A DNA stretch of 64,000 nt from Martinezella miluonensis (GCF_900094545.1 NZ_FMAH01000006.1:62001-126000); one strand, 5' to 3'; shown: positions 8,335-18,619, counted from the first letter of the stretch. The notes: generated by a model from the letters alone, not told the origin. A program made the numbers and translations.

Positions 8335-8804
8335 CGGAAGGCCTCCATGATCCGGCGCTCGAAGCCATCAGCAATACTTCGTTTGATGGCTTCCGGGTCG
8401 GAGCAATCGAGCGCGTGGACATACAGGGTCTTGCGATCGTCGGAGACGTCGACGGACAAAGTGCCCGGCGTCAGCGTGATCAGATTGGCGAGCAGCGTGA
8501 TTTCGAAATCGCGGTCGACCGTCAAGGGGAAGGCAAAGATCCCGGGTTTGATGTCCATTTTCGGGCTCATGACGGCAACGGCGACCGCCCAGGCCGACTT
8601 GGCAAGCTCGCATATGAACAGCAATAGCAGGGCAAGGATCCGGCGAGTGCGGCCGAGGTAAAGCCCGCCGCCATAGGATGACCGCACGACGGCAAGCGCG
8701 ATCGCGGCAAGGACGAAGCCAAACACCAGATTGACGAAGGAAGCACTGCCCGTGATGGCGACCCAGACGACGGCAAGCAAGAGGTTGAAGACCAACAGGA
8801 TCAT
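8331..8804 (-). CDS. mrpE: Mrp cation/proton antiporter subunit E
   Basis: The 157-residue product has N-terminal membrane spans (about 3-20, 24-42, 55-75), then the subunit E pattern ending in [10 protein letters not shown]. The last sixty residues are soluble. The ATG at 8804 overlaps the mrpD stop in ATGA; a longer in-frame reading up to 8963 would run deep into mrpD and is rejected. It belongs to the same operon as its neighbours. Confidence 0.92.
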   Translation of the reverse strand: MILLVFNLLLAVVWVAITGSASFVNLVFGFVLAAIALAVVRSSYGGGLYLGRTRRILALLLLFICELAKSAWAVAVAVMSPKMDIKPGIFAFPLTVDRDFEITLLANLITLTPGTLSVDVSDDRKTLYVHALDCSDPEAIKRSIADGFERRIMEAFR

Positions 8805-10366
8805 TGCGCGCGCCCTGCCTGCGGGAAGACGGAATGCAGATAGGCGGACGGCTGCTCGAGGCCGGCGGCGGCGAGCTGCGTCAGCTGCAAAAGCCTCTCC
8901 GGAAAGACACCGAAGCCGACGACAAGTATTGTCAGCGCGATAAGCGGCACGCCCGCCTGCCACCTGATCGACTCCGGAGCAGCATTCCCCTCATCGACTG
9001 CAGGCCGCCAATAGGCCAGCAGGAAAACCCGCCCAAAGGCGATCGTGGTCAGGAAACCTGCCGACAGGATCGCCGCGGCAAGCCACCAGGCACCTGTCGC
9101 GAGCGCCGCCTTCACCAGGACTACCTTGGGCCAGAAGCCGGAAAACGGCGGCAGGCCGCTGGCGGCAAAGAACAGCACCAATGAGAGCCCGGCGAACCAG
9201 CCGCTCCGCCGGTAAAGCCCGCCGAGCGAAACGAGCGAAAAGCTGCCGCCGAGCCGGGCCGCCTGGCCGGCAAGCAGATAGAGAGCCGTCATCAGCACCA
9301 TGGAGTGCAACGCGTAAAAAATCGCGCCGCTGAGGCCATCGGCACCGCGGAGCGCGACGCCTGCGAGCATCGTGCCGATGCCGGAAATGACGATATAGCC
9401 CAGTAGGCGGCGAATGTCGGTCGACCCGAGCGCGCCCAGCACCCCGGCCAGCATGGTGGCGATGGCAACGACTGTTATCATCAGGCCAAGCTCCGTGCGC
9501 TCGACCGGCAGCAGCATGACCAAGACCCTGATGAGCGCATAGACGCCGACCTTGGTGAGCAGACCTGCGAACAGGGCCGAAACGGTGATCCGCGGCGTAT
9601 GATAGGAGGCCGGCAGCCAGAAATTGACGGGGAAAGCCGCCGCCTTCATGCTGAAGGCAAGCAGGAACAAGCCGGCCAGCGTCATCATCGGCGCGGTGTT
9701 GCCGCCTGCCCTCGCCTTCATGGCAATATCAGCCATGTTGAGCGTGCCGAAGACGGCATAGAGATAGCCGACGGAGACGAGAAAGAGCGTGGTGGCGATG
9801 AGGTTCAGCACGGCATATTTCAACGCGCCGTCGATCTGCTCCCGCTCCGAGCCAAGGATCAGCAGGCCGAAAGACGAAATCAGCAGTACTTCGAACCAGA
9901 CATAGAGGTTGAAGATGTCTCCCGTCAGGAAGGCGCCGCTGACGCCGGCGAGCAGCAACATGAGGAACGGGAAAAAGCCGTAGCGGCGGCCGCTGGTGCC
10001 GATCTCTGCGATTGCGTAAATGCCGGCAGCAAGCGCCACGATCGCCGCCGTCAGAGCCATGGCCGCGCCGAGAAGATCGACGCTAAAGGCAATGCCGAAA
10101 GGCGGCAGCCATCGGCCCATGACCATAGTCACGGCTCCTTCACTGGCGACTTTGCAAAGCAAGGCGATATCGACCAGCACCAAGAGCATCAATCCAGGAA
10201 TGGCGACCCAGGCATGCCATTCGGTGCGGTTGCGCAATATCAGGAGAATAGCGCCGAGGCCGATGCACAGGGCGACCGGCAGGATGACCAGCCAATGCCC
10301 GAGCGGCACAGGCGCTGCCACCAACGCAGCGGAGAGATCGACTGGGATATCGGTCGGTCCGGCCAT
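8801..10366 (-). CDS. mrpD: Mrp cation/proton antiporter subunit D
   Basis: MrpD is a 521-residue multi-span protein of the proton-translocating NADH dehydrogenase ND2/4/5 (NuoN-like) family. The conserved Lys of the proton channel is visible in Phe-Ser-Met-Lys-Ala-Ala-Ala-Phe-Pro-Val-Asn-Phe-Trp-Leu-Pro, followed by Leu-Thr-Lys-Val-Gly-Val-Tyr-Ala. With MrpA it forms the ion-translocating core. The gene is 4 bases from mrpC and overlaps mrpE. Confidence 0.95.
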   Translation of the reverse strand: MAGPTDIPVDLSAALVAAPVPLGHWLVILPVALCIGLGAILLILRNRTEWHAWVAIPGLMLLVLVDIALLCKVASEGAVTMVMGRWLPPFGIAFSVDLLGAAMALTAAIVALAAGIYAIAEIGTSGRRYGFFPFLMLLLAGVSGAFLTGDIFNLYVWFEVLLISSFGLLILGSEREQIDGALKYAVLNLIATTLFLVSVGYLYAVFGTLNMADIAMKARAGGNTAPMMTLAGLFLLAFSMKAAAFPVNFWLPASYHTPRITVSALFAGLLTKVGVYALIRVLVMLLPVERTELGLMITVVAIATMLAGVLGALGSTDIRRLLGYIVISGIGTMLAGVALRGADGLSGAIFYALHSMVLMTALYLLAGQAARLGGSFSLVSLGGLYRRSGWFAGLSLVLFFAASGLPPFSGFWPKVVLVKAALATGAWWLAAAILSAGFLTTIAFGRVFLLAYWRPAVDEGNAAPESIRWQAGVPLIALTILVVGFGVFPERLLQLTQLAAAGLEQPSAYLHSVFPQAGRAQ

Positions 10367-10370
10367 ATTG

Positions 10371-10748
10371 TCAGTACCCCAAGGGCGGCAGCGGCCGCTC
10401 GTCCGGTTCGGCCGCCAGCATCTCGCCGGTATTGTCCGTCTTGAGGTCCTGATAGGCCCGGTAGGTCAGGACAAGCAGAAAGGCGAGGAACGAGAAGGAA
10501 ATGACGATCGCCGTAAGGATCAGCGCCTGCGGCAGCGGATTGGCTGCGGCCAGATCGAGGGTGCTCGCTCCTTGCGGAATGATGGGCGGCACTTCGGGCG
10601 TTATCCGACCGGCCGTAAAGAGCAGCAGATTGACGGCGTTGCCGAGGATGGCGATGCCGAGCATGATGCGGATCGAAAACTTCGACAGCATCAGATAGAT
10701 CGCCGCGGCGAAGAACAGGCCGACCAGAGCGGCGAAAATGACCTCCAT
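10371..10748 (-). CDS. mrpC: Mrp cation/proton antiporter subunit C
   Basis: This 125-residue NuoK-like subunit has three membrane spans (about 3-20, 28-50, 75-97). It shows the subunit C patterns Ile-Leu-Gly-Asn-Ala-Val-Asn-Leu-Leu and Asn-Pro-Leu-Pro-Gln-Ala-Leu-Ile-Leu-Thr-Ala-Ile-Val-Ile. The ATG at 10748 shares one base with the mrpB stop (TGATG); a longer frame reading upstream through mrpB has an unnatural Arg-rich head and is rejected. Confidence 0.94.
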   Translation of the reverse strand: MEVIFAALVGLFFAAAIYLMLSKFSIRIMLGIAILGNAVNLLLFTAGRITPEVPPIIPQGASTLDLAAANPLPQALILTAIVISFSFLAFLLVLTYRAYQDLKTDNTGEMLAAEPDERPLPPLGY

Positions 10749-11167
10749 CAGTCCACCTCCCGCTCTTCGAGCGCAAGCGCAATCGAGGTGATCGCGCCGA
10801 CGACGACCAGATAGACGCCGATATCGAAGAGCATCACTGTGGAGAGCGCCACCTCGACGCCGAGCAGATGCGGATAGACCCACAGCCCGGTCATGAACGG
10901 CACGCCGAGGAAGGCGGACAGGAAACCCGCAAGGGTCGACGCCAGCAGGCCGAAACCGGCAATCGCCAATGGATGAAAGATGATAGCGCGCCGCACCGCC
11001 GTCACGCCGCAGGCGATGCCGTAGATCGCAAAGGCGGACGCGGCGATCAGCCCACCGATGAAGCCGCCGCCGGGTTCGTTATGGCCGCGCAGGAGAATGA
11101 AGACGGAAAAGAGCAGCATCAGTGCCGTCAGAAACGGCGCGGCAGTGCGGAAGATCAGCGTATTCAT
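10748..11167 (-). CDS. mrpB: Mrp cation/proton antiporter subunit B
   Basis: The 139-residue product has four membrane spans and the MnhB motif [14 protein letters not shown] near residues 28-41. It is encoded separately from subunit A, so this is the seven-gene (group 1) Mrp layout and not the fused A/B type. The start overlaps the mrpA stop in ATGA. Confidence 0.94.
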   Translation of the reverse strand: MNTLIFRTAAPFLTALMLLFSVFILLRGHNEPGGGFIGGLIAASAFAIYGIACGVTAVRRAIIFHPLAIAGFGLLASTLAGFLSAFLGVPFMTGLWVYPHLLGVEVALSTVMLFDIGVYLVVVGAITSIALALEEREVD

Positions 11168-13557
11168 GAGCGCTCGGCCTCCATCCTCACTTCGAGATCA
11201 GGCTTTTCCTCAAGTTCGGGATCGTTGGTCGCGAGTTTGCGCTCGCCGCCGGCGCGGATGCGGATTAGGGCCAGGATGGCAAGCCCGGTCATGGCGACGA
11301 CGGCAATCTCGCCGAGCGTATCCGTGCCGCGGAAGTCGACGATGATGACGTTGACCACGTTGTCGCCATGGGCGATCAGCTTCGAATAGTGGTTGAAGAA
11401 GGCGGTCAGCGTCAGATCGAAGGGCGCTTGCGTCGCCTTCAGCAAGAGCAGGCCGAAGCCGACGCCGCAGGCGATCGCCAGCGCGGCATGGGCGACCATC
11501 TTCAGCGGCGGGCGATGATCCGACGGAGAAAGACGCAGCCTCGTCATCACCATGGCCAGGATGACGACGGAAAGGGTCTCGACCATGAACTGCGTGAAGG
11601 AGAGATCTGGCGCGCCGAACAGCAAGAAGATGACGGCGACGGCAAAGCCCTGGATACCGAGCGAAACAATGGCCGTCAGCCGGTCCCGCGCCATGACGAC
11701 AGCGGCAAGCCCGATGATGGCGATGAGGAAAATGGTCGCCTCATGCCATTGCAAATTCGGCCAGGCAGGGATTGCCGGCAATTCGCCATGGGTGACAAGG
11801 GGAACCAGCAGCATCGCGGCAAGGCAGAGGAAGCTGACCGCCACATAGATTTCCAGGCGGCCCGGCTGCAGGATCCGCGAGATGGCATGCGACAAACGCA
11901 CCAGTCCGGAGATGAAACCATCGAAACCGCGATCCGGTCCCGGCCCTAAGTGCCGCAAGATAACCGACATCAGGAAGCGAGCGCGATCAAGCTGCCAATA
12001 GACAAGGATGCCAATGAGCGCCGTTGCCAGCGAAAGCGCCAGAGGCAAACCGATATGCGGAACAAGCGAGGCCGAAATATGCAGTTCCTTGCCGCCGACG
12101 GCGCTCGCCATCGGCGAAGAGACATAGGCATGCCCCGGCCCCGACAGCAAAGCCGAAGCGAGACCGAGCAACGCAAGCAGCACCGGCCCGAGCCAGAGCA
12201 GCGGCGGCGCCTCATGCGGATGGCGCGGCGTCTCAGTCAGCGGCCCGACGAAGGGTTTTAGCGCCACGGCAAAGGCGACGGCGAACATCAGCGCATTGCC
12301 GGCCACGGCGACGACGGTCAGGATGATCGCAGCCGGCGATGCCTGTGCCAGCGCGGCATATATCTCTTCCTTGGCAAGAAAGCCGAAGGCTGGCGGCACG
12401 CCGCCCATCGAAATCGCGGCGATCAAGGCGGCGGCGAAGGTGAGCGGCATGGCCGAGCGCAGCCCGCCCAGGCGCGTGATGTCGCGCGTTCCCGTCTCAT
12501 GATCGACGATGCCGGCGACCATGAACAGGGCGCCCTTGAACAACGAATGGGCCACCAGATAGAGCACCGCTGCTTCGACGGCATAGTCCGTGCCGAAGCC
12601 GGTGAGCAGCACGAGCAGGCCAAGGGAGGAAACGGTCGTGTAGGCGAGCTTTAGCTTGAGATCGGTCTGACGGATCGCCAGCAGAGTTCCGACCAGCAGC
12701 GTCGCGGCGCCGAAAATCGGAAGGATCGTCTGCCACGCAGCCGTGTCACCCATGACTGGGTTGAGCCGCATCAGGAGATAGACGCCGGCCTTCACCATGG
12801 TTGCGGAATGCAGGTAGGCCGAGACGGGGGTCGGCGCCTCCATGGCATTCGGCAGCCAGAAGTGAAACGGAAACTGCGCCGATTTGGTGAAGGCGCCACC
12901 AAGCACAAGGATCAGCGCGGTGAAATAGAGCGGGCTTGTCCGCAAGGCAGCGCCGGAGCGCAGCAATTCGGACATCGAGCCGAGGCCGGTGATCTGCCAG
13001 ATGAGCAACAAGCCCGCCAGCAGCAGCAGCCCTCCTCCACCGGTAACCACCAGCGCCTGCAGTGCCGCCCGGCGCGACGCCTCACGCCGATGATCGAAGC
13101 CTATCAGCAGGAACGAGGTGATGGAGGTCAGCTCCCAGAAGACGAACAGCGTGAGGAAACTATCCGAGACGACAAGGCCGAGCATCGAGCCCATGAAGAG
13201 GAAGATGAAGGAGAAGAAGCGTCCGAGATCCGCATGCCCCTTCAGGTAGCCGCCGGTGTATAAAATGATGAGGGTGCCTATGCCGGTGACGAGCAGTGCG
13301 AAGGTGAGCGACAGCCCGTCGAGCAGCCAGGAGAAACGCAAGTCCAGGCTCGGCACCCAATCAAAGCTGCTTTGGACGACTTGCCCCGAGGCAATATCGG
13401 GCAGAAATCCTGCAAAATGGAGAAAGGCTAGCCCGGGAAGCAGCGCCAGGAGCCAGGCGGCGGAGTGCCCCAACCGCCGAACGACGACGGGCGCGATCAA
13501 CGCACCCAAGAAAGGCAGACATAGAGCCAGGAATGTCAGGCCCGTGACACCGGCCAT
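11164..13557 (-). CDS. mrpA: Mrp cation/proton antiporter subunit A
   Basis: MrpA is the largest subunit of the complex. The 797-residue protein has a NuoL-like core with the proton-channel region [14 protein letters not shown] and a second Lys in Thr-Met-Val-Lys-Ala-Gly-Val. After a linker at about 490-560 comes the MrpA-specific C-terminal extension (DUF4040-like, containing [11 protein letters not shown]). The ATG at 13557 follows a purine-rich AGGGGGAAGG and is preferred over an ATG 24 bases upstream. It is the first gene of the operon, so the operon promoter must lie between 13558 and 13939. Confidence 0.95.
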   Translation of the reverse strand: MAGVTGLTFLALCLPFLGALIAPVVVRRLGHSAAWLLALLPGLAFLHFAGFLPDIASGQVVQSSFDWVPSLDLRFSWLLDGLSLTFALLVTGIGTLIILYTGGYLKGHADLGRFFSFIFLFMGSMLGLVVSDSFLTLFVFWELTSITSFLLIGFDHRREASRRAALQALVVTGGGGLLLLAGLLLIWQITGLGSMSELLRSGAALRTSPLYFTALILVLGGAFTKSAQFPFHFWLPNAMEAPTPVSAYLHSATMVKAGVYLLMRLNPVMGDTAAWQTILPIFGAATLLVGTLLAIRQTDLKLKLAYTTVSSLGLLVLLTGFGTDYAVEAAVLYLVAHSLFKGALFMVAGIVDHETGTRDITRLGGLRSAMPLTFAAALIAAISMGGVPPAFGFLAKEEIYAALAQASPAAIILTVVAVAGNALMFAVAFAVALKPFVGPLTETPRHPHEAPPLLWLGPVLLALLGLASALLSGPGHAYVSSPMASAVGGKELHISASLVPHIGLPLALSLATALIGILVYWQLDRARFLMSVILRHLGPGPDRGFDGFISGLVRLSHAISRILQPGRLEIYVAVSFLCLAAMLLVPLVTHGELPAIPAWPNLQWHEATIFLIAIIGLAAVVMARDRLTAIVSLGIQGFAVAVIFLLFGAPDLSFTQFMVETLSVVILAMVMTRLRLSPSDHRPPLKMVAHAALAIACGVGFGLLLLKATQAPFDLTLTAFFNHYSKLIAHGDNVVNVIIVDFRGTDTLGEIAVVAMTGLAILALIRIRAGGERKLATNDPELEEKPDLEVRMEAERS

Positions 13558-13939
13558 GCCTTCCCCCTGCTGAACGATCATGCGGAATCCGGCAAGGCCG
13601 GAGCTAGGGTGCAGGGATAGGCGAAAGGGTGGGCTGTCTCAAGTGCAAACGGTCGAAAACCGGGATTAAACCACTGAAATCGTTTTCCGCCCGAACAGCA
13701 CCAGGTTGCCGGGATCGGCATCAAGGCCTTTGCGGGCAATGGCTTTTCCACTTCAGAACTCCGGCCTCTTGCGCGGATCGCTTGGCCGTGACAGCAAATC
13801 GTCCAATCCTGCATGGCTCGCAATGAAGCTGTAACGAATTTGAGCTATTTTTCAGCCACTCCTAGAATCGCTATGGAATTTCTGCCGAAAAATGCGCTAT
13901 TCTTGATCGGTTTGCAGATCCTGCCTCCCGGAAACCGCA
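13558..13939. other. Divergent intergenic region upstream of mrpA
   Basis: No supported gene. The 382 bases hold the promoters of the leftward mrp operon and of the rightward secreted-protein gene. I could not pick out a confident -35/-10 pair, and open frames here are short, unrecognisable and lack ribosome binding sites. Confidence 0.5.
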
Positions 13940-14455
13940 ATGCTCGCCCGCCTGATTGCCCTCCTGCTGCTTTGCCCCGCGTCGGCGCTTGCTGCCGACT
14001 GGTGGTCTTATGACGATGCAGGCTTCGGCTATGCGATCGAGCTGCCGTCGGATTTCCATCTCTCGGCCTCTTCCGGCGATGCCAACCGTCTTTCCCTGTC
14101 GCCGGCGGATCGATCCGCCATGCTACAGGTTTTCGGCACGGCGCTCGCCAATGGTGACTTCACGGAAGAAGCGAATGTGCGCGTCGCACTCGCGCGGGAT
14201 CAGGGCTGGAAGATTTCCTATTCCAAATCGAACTCGCGCGGCATCAGCTTTTCCGGCACCAAGCAGGGGCGCATCGTCTATGTGCGCGGCGTGGCGCTCT
14301 GCAACGGCGGAGCGGCCTTCTTCCAGATGGACTATTCGAAGGCCGACATGCAACGCTATGACGCCATCGTCATGCGTCTGGTGCGCAGCTTGCGCCCGAC
14401 CAAGAAGTGCACTCCCACGGCGCAGGTGCTCAAAAACTTTCCGGAGACAGGCTGA
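13940..14455 (+). CDS. Secreted hypothetical protein
   Basis: A clear Sec signal peptide (residues 1-19, Leu-rich core ending Ala-Leu-Ala-Ala) precedes a mature domain of about 150 residues. It begins Asp-Trp-Trp-Ser-Tyr and contains Gly-Phe-Gly-Tyr-Ala-Ile-Glu-Leu-Pro, a pattern seen in small periplasmic proteins of rhizobia. Two cysteines (Cys-Asn-Gly and Lys-Lys-Cys) could form a disulfide. No enzyme motif is visible. The 3' end overlaps the convergent hemolysin III gene by 26 bases. Confidence 0.7.
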   Translation: MLARLIALLLLCPASALAADWWSYDDAGFGYAIELPSDFHLSASSGDANRLSLSPADRSAMLQVFGTALANGDFTEEANVRVALARDQGWKISYSKSNSRGISFSGTKQGRIVYVRGVALCNGGAAFFQMDYSKADMQRYDAIVMRLVRSLRPTKKCTPTAQVLKNFPETG

Positions 14456-15098
14456 AACAGGTGAGCACCGCCGAATAGTGCACGGCGGCGGCAGCGACCA
14501 CGAAGCCGTGCCAGATCGCGTTCTGGAAGCGCAGCTTTTCCCATACGTGAAAGATGACGCCGAGCGAATAGATCACCCCGCCGATGACGATCAGCAGCAT
14601 CGAGGTGAACGGGATATACATCGAGACCGGCTTGGCCACGATGATGCCGCTCCAACCCATGGCAAGGTAAAGCAGGATGGCCAGCCGATCGTAACGCCCC
14701 GGAAACAGGCACTTCAGTACGATGCCGAAGGTGGCGAAAACCCAGACTGCTATCAGCATAGCAAACAGCAGCGGATCCCCGGCGCCGCGTTCGAGAAACG
14801 GCGTATAGGTGGCGGCGATCAGAACGTAGATGAAGGAATGATCGAACCGCCGAAGGAACCATTTCGTCGGCGACACCGGCCAGAGATTATAGGTGAACGA
14901 CATTCCGAGCGTGAGAACCAGGCCGACTCCGTAGATCCAGGCGGCGGCAATCCCACCATAGGAACTCCAGACGGTCGCGTAGAAGATCAGTACGGTTGCG
15001 CCGATCAGCGCCAACACCACGCCGACGCCGTTGACGATGCCGTCAGCGATCACCTCATATCGATCGTAAGCCCAGCGAATGCCTCGGTATTCGGCCAT
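14430..15098 (-). CDS. Hemolysin III / PAQR-like membrane protein
   Basis: The 222-residue protein has seven hydrophobic segments. The family's conserved polar residues are visible: Asp-Gly near the N-terminus, Ser-Phe-Thr-Tyr-Asn, Asp-His-Ser-Phe-Ile-Tyr-Val-Leu-Ile-Ala-Ala-Thr-Tyr-Thr-Pro, and a C-terminal His-x3-Val...His. The family (YqfA, HlyIII) consists of putative metal-dependent membrane hydrolases; the cytolysin name is historical. The start at 15098 (Met-Ala-Glu-Tyr-Arg-Gly) gives the usual length. It overlaps the convergent secreted-protein gene tail to tail. Confidence 0.85.
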   Translation of the reverse strand: MAEYRGIRWAYDRYEVIADGIVNGVGVVLALIGATVLIFYATVWSSYGGIAAAWIYGVGLVLTLGMSFTYNLWPVSPTKWFLRRFDHSFIYVLIAATYTPFLERGAGDPLLFAMLIAVWVFATFGIVLKCLFPGRYDRLAILLYLAMGWSGIIVAKPVSMYIPFTSMLLIVIGGVIYSLGVIFHVWEKLRFQNAIWHGFVVAAAAVHYSAVLTCFSLSPESF

Positions 15099-15416
15099 TT
15101 CTCTGCACGTTCCAATTCCGTGACGGCTCGATCCTTGCACCTCGCCAATGTGGAAGCAACTGTGCGAAACGGGCATTGCAATCAATCTTCATGAACGTCG
15201 CCAGGCATATCGTCAACAGCAAGAGAACGCTCAATCCGCAATTTCTGGCCTTCTGTGAACAATCGAAATCCGCCATATAGTTGATCAAGTACAGCGGGTC
15301 GAGGATATCGAAGAGGCATATCAACCGGCGAAAGCCTTCCGCCCGCCACCGACGGCTCGCTTGCCGTCCACGCGCCGGTTGCCTTTTTTAAGACTCTCAA
15401 GGTTGGAATTACCCTC
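15099..15416. other. Divergent intergenic region
   Basis: These 318 bases lie between the hemolysin III-like gene (minus) and the VOC gene (plus). A minus-strand frame with a hydrophobic stretch can be read here but has no ribosome binding site. No palindrome or convincing promoter is seen. Confidence 0.45.
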
Positions 15417-16283
15417 ATGACCGAAACTGCCCCCTCCTATGCACTGACCCGCCCTGCCTATGTCGGCCAATCGCACCTCGTCGTCACCGATCTGCCGCTG
15501 GTGTCGCGCTTCTATCAGGAGATGCTCGGCCTGAAGGTGATCGAGAAGACGGCGAGCGGCGAAGTCCTCGGCGTTGCCGGCCACCCGCTTCTGACGCTGA
15601 CGACGGATCGCGCAGCGGCTCGGGCGCCGCGGACGGCAGCAGGCTTGTTCCATACCGCATTCCTGTTGCCGAGCCGTGTCGAACTCGCGCGCTGGCTCCG
15701 TCATGCCGCACACAACAACGTTGCGCTGGAGGGTGCCTCGGATCATATCGTCAGCGAAGCGATCTATCTTTCCGACCCTGAGGGTAACGGCATCGAGATC
15801 TATGCCGACCGGCCGCATGAAGAGTGGACGTTCCACGACGACGGCACGGTGGAGATGGCGACGCTCAGGCTCGATCTGCAGAAGCTCTATGAAAGTGCTC
15901 CGCAGGACCGGTGGGACGGCATGGCCGACGGCTCCGCGATCGGCCACATCCATCTGCAGGTCGGCGACGTCTCCGAAGCGAACGCCTTCTATCGCGATGT
16001 TCTCGGCATGAAAGTTATGGCTGCCCGCTATCCCGGCGCGACCTTCCTTGCGACCGGCGGCTATCACCACCATCTCGGCGCCAATACGTGGAACAGCCGC
16101 GGTGCCGGCGTGCGCTCCGAACACATGACCGGCCTCTCGGACTATACCTTGCGTTTCAACGACAAGGCCTCGCTCGACAAGGCCGTGGCGGCCCTCGATC
16201 AACACGAGATCAAGACCGAAAAGCGCGATGGTGGCATTTCGCTGCGCGACCCCTGGGGCATCGGCCTCAATCTGGTCGCCTGA
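15417..16283 (+). CDS. Two-domain VOC (glyoxalase/ring-cleavage dioxygenase) protein
   Basis: The 288-residue protein has two vicinal-oxygen-chelate modules (about 10-125 and 172-286). The first has His20 and Asp-Pro-Glu-Gly-Asn-Gly-Ile-Glu; the second has Gly-His-Ile-His-Leu-Gln-Val and Tyr-His-His-His-Leu-Gly-Ala-Asn. This architecture is like the CatE (YfiE) catechol 2,3-dioxygenase group of Bacillus, though substrate cannot be read from sequence. No aromatic-degradation genes are adjacent. A hairpin terminator follows. Confidence 0.8.
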   Translation: MTETAPSYALTRPAYVGQSHLVVTDLPLVSRFYQEMLGLKVIEKTASGEVLGVAGHPLLTLTTDRAAARAPRTAAGLFHTAFLLPSRVELARWLRHAAHNNVALEGASDHIVSEAIYLSDPEGNGIEIYADRPHEEWTFHDDGTVEMATLRLDLQKLYESAPQDRWDGMADGSAIGHIHLQVGDVSEANAFYRDVLGMKVMAARYPGATFLATGGYHHHLGANTWNSRGAGVRSEHMTGLSDYTLRFNDKASLDKAVAALDQHEIKTEKRDGGISLRDPWGIGLNLVA

Positions 16284-16306
16284 CATCCTCATTCGACACG
16301 CTTTTG

Positions 16307-16336
16307 AAGGCCCGTTTCGGAACCGGAACGGGCCTT
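16307..16336 (+). terminator. Terminator hairpin after VOC gene
   Basis: AAGGCCCGTT (16307-16316) and AACGGGCCTT (16327-16336) form a perfect 10-bp stem, with extra CGG/CCG pairing inside the loop. The T-tract is weak (TTCGCGTTT). Confidence 0.7.
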
Positions 16337-16382
16337 TCGCGTTTGAGTGGTGAGGCAATCTTGCCTTCGAGGATTTGAGGGC

Positions 16383-17552
16383 ATGGAGAGCGACAAAATC
16401 GCCGGCAAGCGGCCTGGCGGAGCGGCGGTGCCCGAACCGGACGGCAGCGCGAGGCGCGCGAGTTCTGAGGAATATCGCAACGACGCCGACGCCTCAGAGA
16501 TGGTGGACTATGCGACGAGAGACAAGCTCGATGTCGCAACGTCCTGGGCGACTATCGGCATCTTCCTCACTCTGGCGCTGATGGGCGTCTCCGCAATGTC
16601 GATGATCCTCATTCCCGTGACGCTGGCCGTCGTGGTCGGCATGATCCTCGGCCTGGCGGCAGAGAAACTCAGCAAACTCGGCGTGCCGCGCGTTCTCAAT
16701 GCCGTTCTCTTGTCGTCCGCGGTTGCGCTGACGATCTTTCTCGTCATCAATGCGCTCGCTGGGCCGCTCGCGAAGCTGGCTCAGGAGGCCCCTGATTTCT
16801 TCCAGCGAACCTCCGATAGGCTGATGCCCTATCTCGACCGGTTCAAATGGCTGCATATTTCGCCGGAGACGTTTCAGGGCAGCCCGATGTCGATCAGCAC
16901 CCTGCTGGAAAACAGCGGCAACGTCCTGCATGTGGTGTCCAACAACCTGACGCCGGCCATCGTGCAAATCCTGATCTTCTTTGCAGCACTGCTATTGTTT
17001 CTCGCCGGCAGGGTCAGCCTGCGCAAAACGATCATCATGGCCTTTTCCAACAGGACCTCGAGGTTGACGGCGATCAGGATCATCAATGCGGTGGAGAGGG
17101 TGCTCGGCGTTTACTTCGCCACGGCCTCGCTGATCTATGCAGGCATCGGCGTCGCCATGACGGTGATTGCCTATGTCGGCGGCTTGAGCGTGCCGGTGCT
17201 CTGGGGGGTCTTCGCCTTCCTTTCCAGCTTCATCCCATTCCTTGGCGTCACGACTATGACCATCGCGCTGGCGATCGCCGGCATCGTCACCCATTCGGAC
17301 CTCGTCTTCGGTTTAGCTCCCGCCGTTGTCTTCTTCGCCGTGCATCTCGCCGTGGAGAACCTGGTGTTTCCAGCTATCATGGGCCGCCAATGGGAACTTA
17401 ATCCCTTCGTCGTCTTCCTCGCCATCATCTTCTGGACATGGATGTGGGGCGCCGTCGGCGCCATGCTGGCGCTGCCCTTGTCGCTAATCGTGATGACCGT
17501 GATCGATGAACTCTTCATCGAGGAGAAGGCTCAGCCGCAACTGCCGGGCTAG
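16383..17552 (+). CDS. AI-2E family (PerM-like) permease
   Basis: The 389-residue membrane protein has the layout of the AI-2E/UPF0118 family: two close spans at about 55-95, a third at about 110-135, a large polar loop, then four or five spans in the C-terminal half with Phe-Ile-Pro-Phe-Leu-Gly and Pro-Leu-Ser-Leu-Ile. Members export small molecules or ions; AI-2 itself is only one proposed substrate. The hydrophilic N-terminus of about 45 residues is longer than usual. The start at 16383 follows GAGG. The 3' end faces the deacetylase gene 13 bases away. Confidence 0.85.
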   Translation: MESDKIAGKRPGGAAVPEPDGSARRASSEEYRNDADASEMVDYATRDKLDVATSWATIGIFLTLALMGVSAMSMILIPVTLAVVVGMILGLAAEKLSKLGVPRVLNAVLLSSAVALTIFLVINALAGPLAKLAQEAPDFFQRTSDRLMPYLDRFKWLHISPETFQGSPMSISTLLENSGNVLHVVSNNLTPAIVQILIFFAALLLFLAGRVSLRKTIIMAFSNRTSRLTAIRIINAVERVLGVYFATASLIYAGIGVAMTVIAYVGGLSVPVLWGVFAFLSSFIPFLGVTTMTIALAIAGIVTHSDLVFGLAPAVVFFAVHLAVENLVFPAIMGRQWELNPFVVFLAIIFWTWMWGAVGAMLALPLSLIVMTVIDELFIEEKAQPQLPG

Positions 17553-17565
17553 GCGGTTCGCACCA

Positions 17566-18357
17566 TCAGTTCGTCGTGCCGCCATCACCCTTTTCGGGGA
17601 TATCCTGCAGGCGGACGAACTGCACACCCTTTGCCTTCAGCGCCAGAATGCTCGCAGCCACCCCCTCGCCCGCGGCATGGGTCGGCTGGTTGATGTGAGA
17701 AATGATGACATCGCCGTCCTTGGCGGAAGCATATTGCTTTTCCACCAACTTGGCCGGCAGAAGCGAGCCGCTGTCACCGTTCACCGAATAGCCGGCGATC
17801 CGATAGCCCATGCCGCGGATCTGGGCGATGGCCGAAGGGCTGTATTTTGCGGTCGCGCCACGGAACCAGCGCGGCTGCGGAATGCCTGCGGCGATCATCG
17901 CATCGGCGCCGCCCTTGACCTCCTGGGCGACCGCCTGCGGCGAACCGGCAGCATCGATGCCATAGACTTTGATTGGAATATCGACGGCCGGAATATGGTT
18001 CTGGCCGTGATTTTCGAGCTCGAAAAGATCGGGATGAGCAAGGAAGACGGCGAGCGCATCAGGATTGGTGCGCAGCCAGCGCGCGGTGACGAAAATCGTC
18101 GCCGGGATGCGCTGATCGACCAGGGTGCTCAAGATGCGCGGATCGGTCTTGCCCATGCAGGCATCGAAAGTGAGCGCAATGCGCGGTGGGCCTTTGCCGG
18201 CTCGATTGACGCGCAGGTGCGGTTCCAGGAGCTTGACGGTCGATGCCGGCGCCTTCGGCGGCAGCTGTGGCCAGCCGGCCGGCGGTTGCTCCGGCTGCGC
18301 GGCGAAGGCGGCCTGTGCGGCAAGCAGGATCATGGATGTCAGCAACAGGCGTTTCAT
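17566..18357 (-). CDS. Secreted polysaccharide deacetylase family protein
   Basis: This is a NodB-fold carbohydrate esterase with a signal peptide at residues 1-20 (Lys-Arg then a hydrophobic core ending Ala-Phe-Ala-Ala). The first NodB motif reads Leu-Thr-Phe-Asp-Ala-Cys-Met-Gly, with Ala-Cys replacing the usual Asp-Gly after the base Asp. The metal-binding motif is present as His-Gly-Gln-Asn-His, followed by Trp-Phe-Arg-Gly-Ala-Thr. The Asp-Ala substitution removes one of the usual metal ligands, so activity may be altered. It is transcribed divergently from the cbpA-like gene. Confidence 0.82.
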   Translation of the reverse strand: MKRLLLTSMILLAAQAAFAAQPEQPPAGWPQLPPKAPASTVKLLEPHLRVNRAGKGPPRIALTFDACMGKTDPRILSTLVDQRIPATIFVTARWLRTNPDALAVFLAHPDLFELENHGQNHIPAVDIPIKVYGIDAAGSPQAVAQEVKGGADAMIAAGIPQPRWFRGATAKYSPSAIAQIRGMGYRIAGYSVNGDSGSLLPAKLVEKQYASAKDGDVIISHINQPTHAAGEGVAASILALKAKGVQFVRLQDIPEKGDGGTTN

Positions 18358-18619
18358 CGGGAGGCCACCGGGTGAATCAAGCAAACGAAATCTGGAGGGC
18401 GAGACGATCACCGTCCCAGCCGCAACGCTCGCCATCATCCGGCAACCCGCCGGAAATAAGGCAAACGGGCGACGACGGTGCTCATTTCACATCACAAATA
18501 CGCCAGACAGGAAAGCGGCAAAGTCCGGGCTTCACCCTGACGGCGTCTGTGCTACGATTGATAAGAAGTGGCCGTGACACTATCTGGATATTTTTCCGTG
18601 CTCCTAAAGAGAGACATGT

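Noticed and set aside
15055..15324. Minus-strand frame with a hydrophobic stretch in the gap before the VOC gene
   Set aside because: No ribosome binding site, and it continues into the hemolysin III-like gene in another frame.
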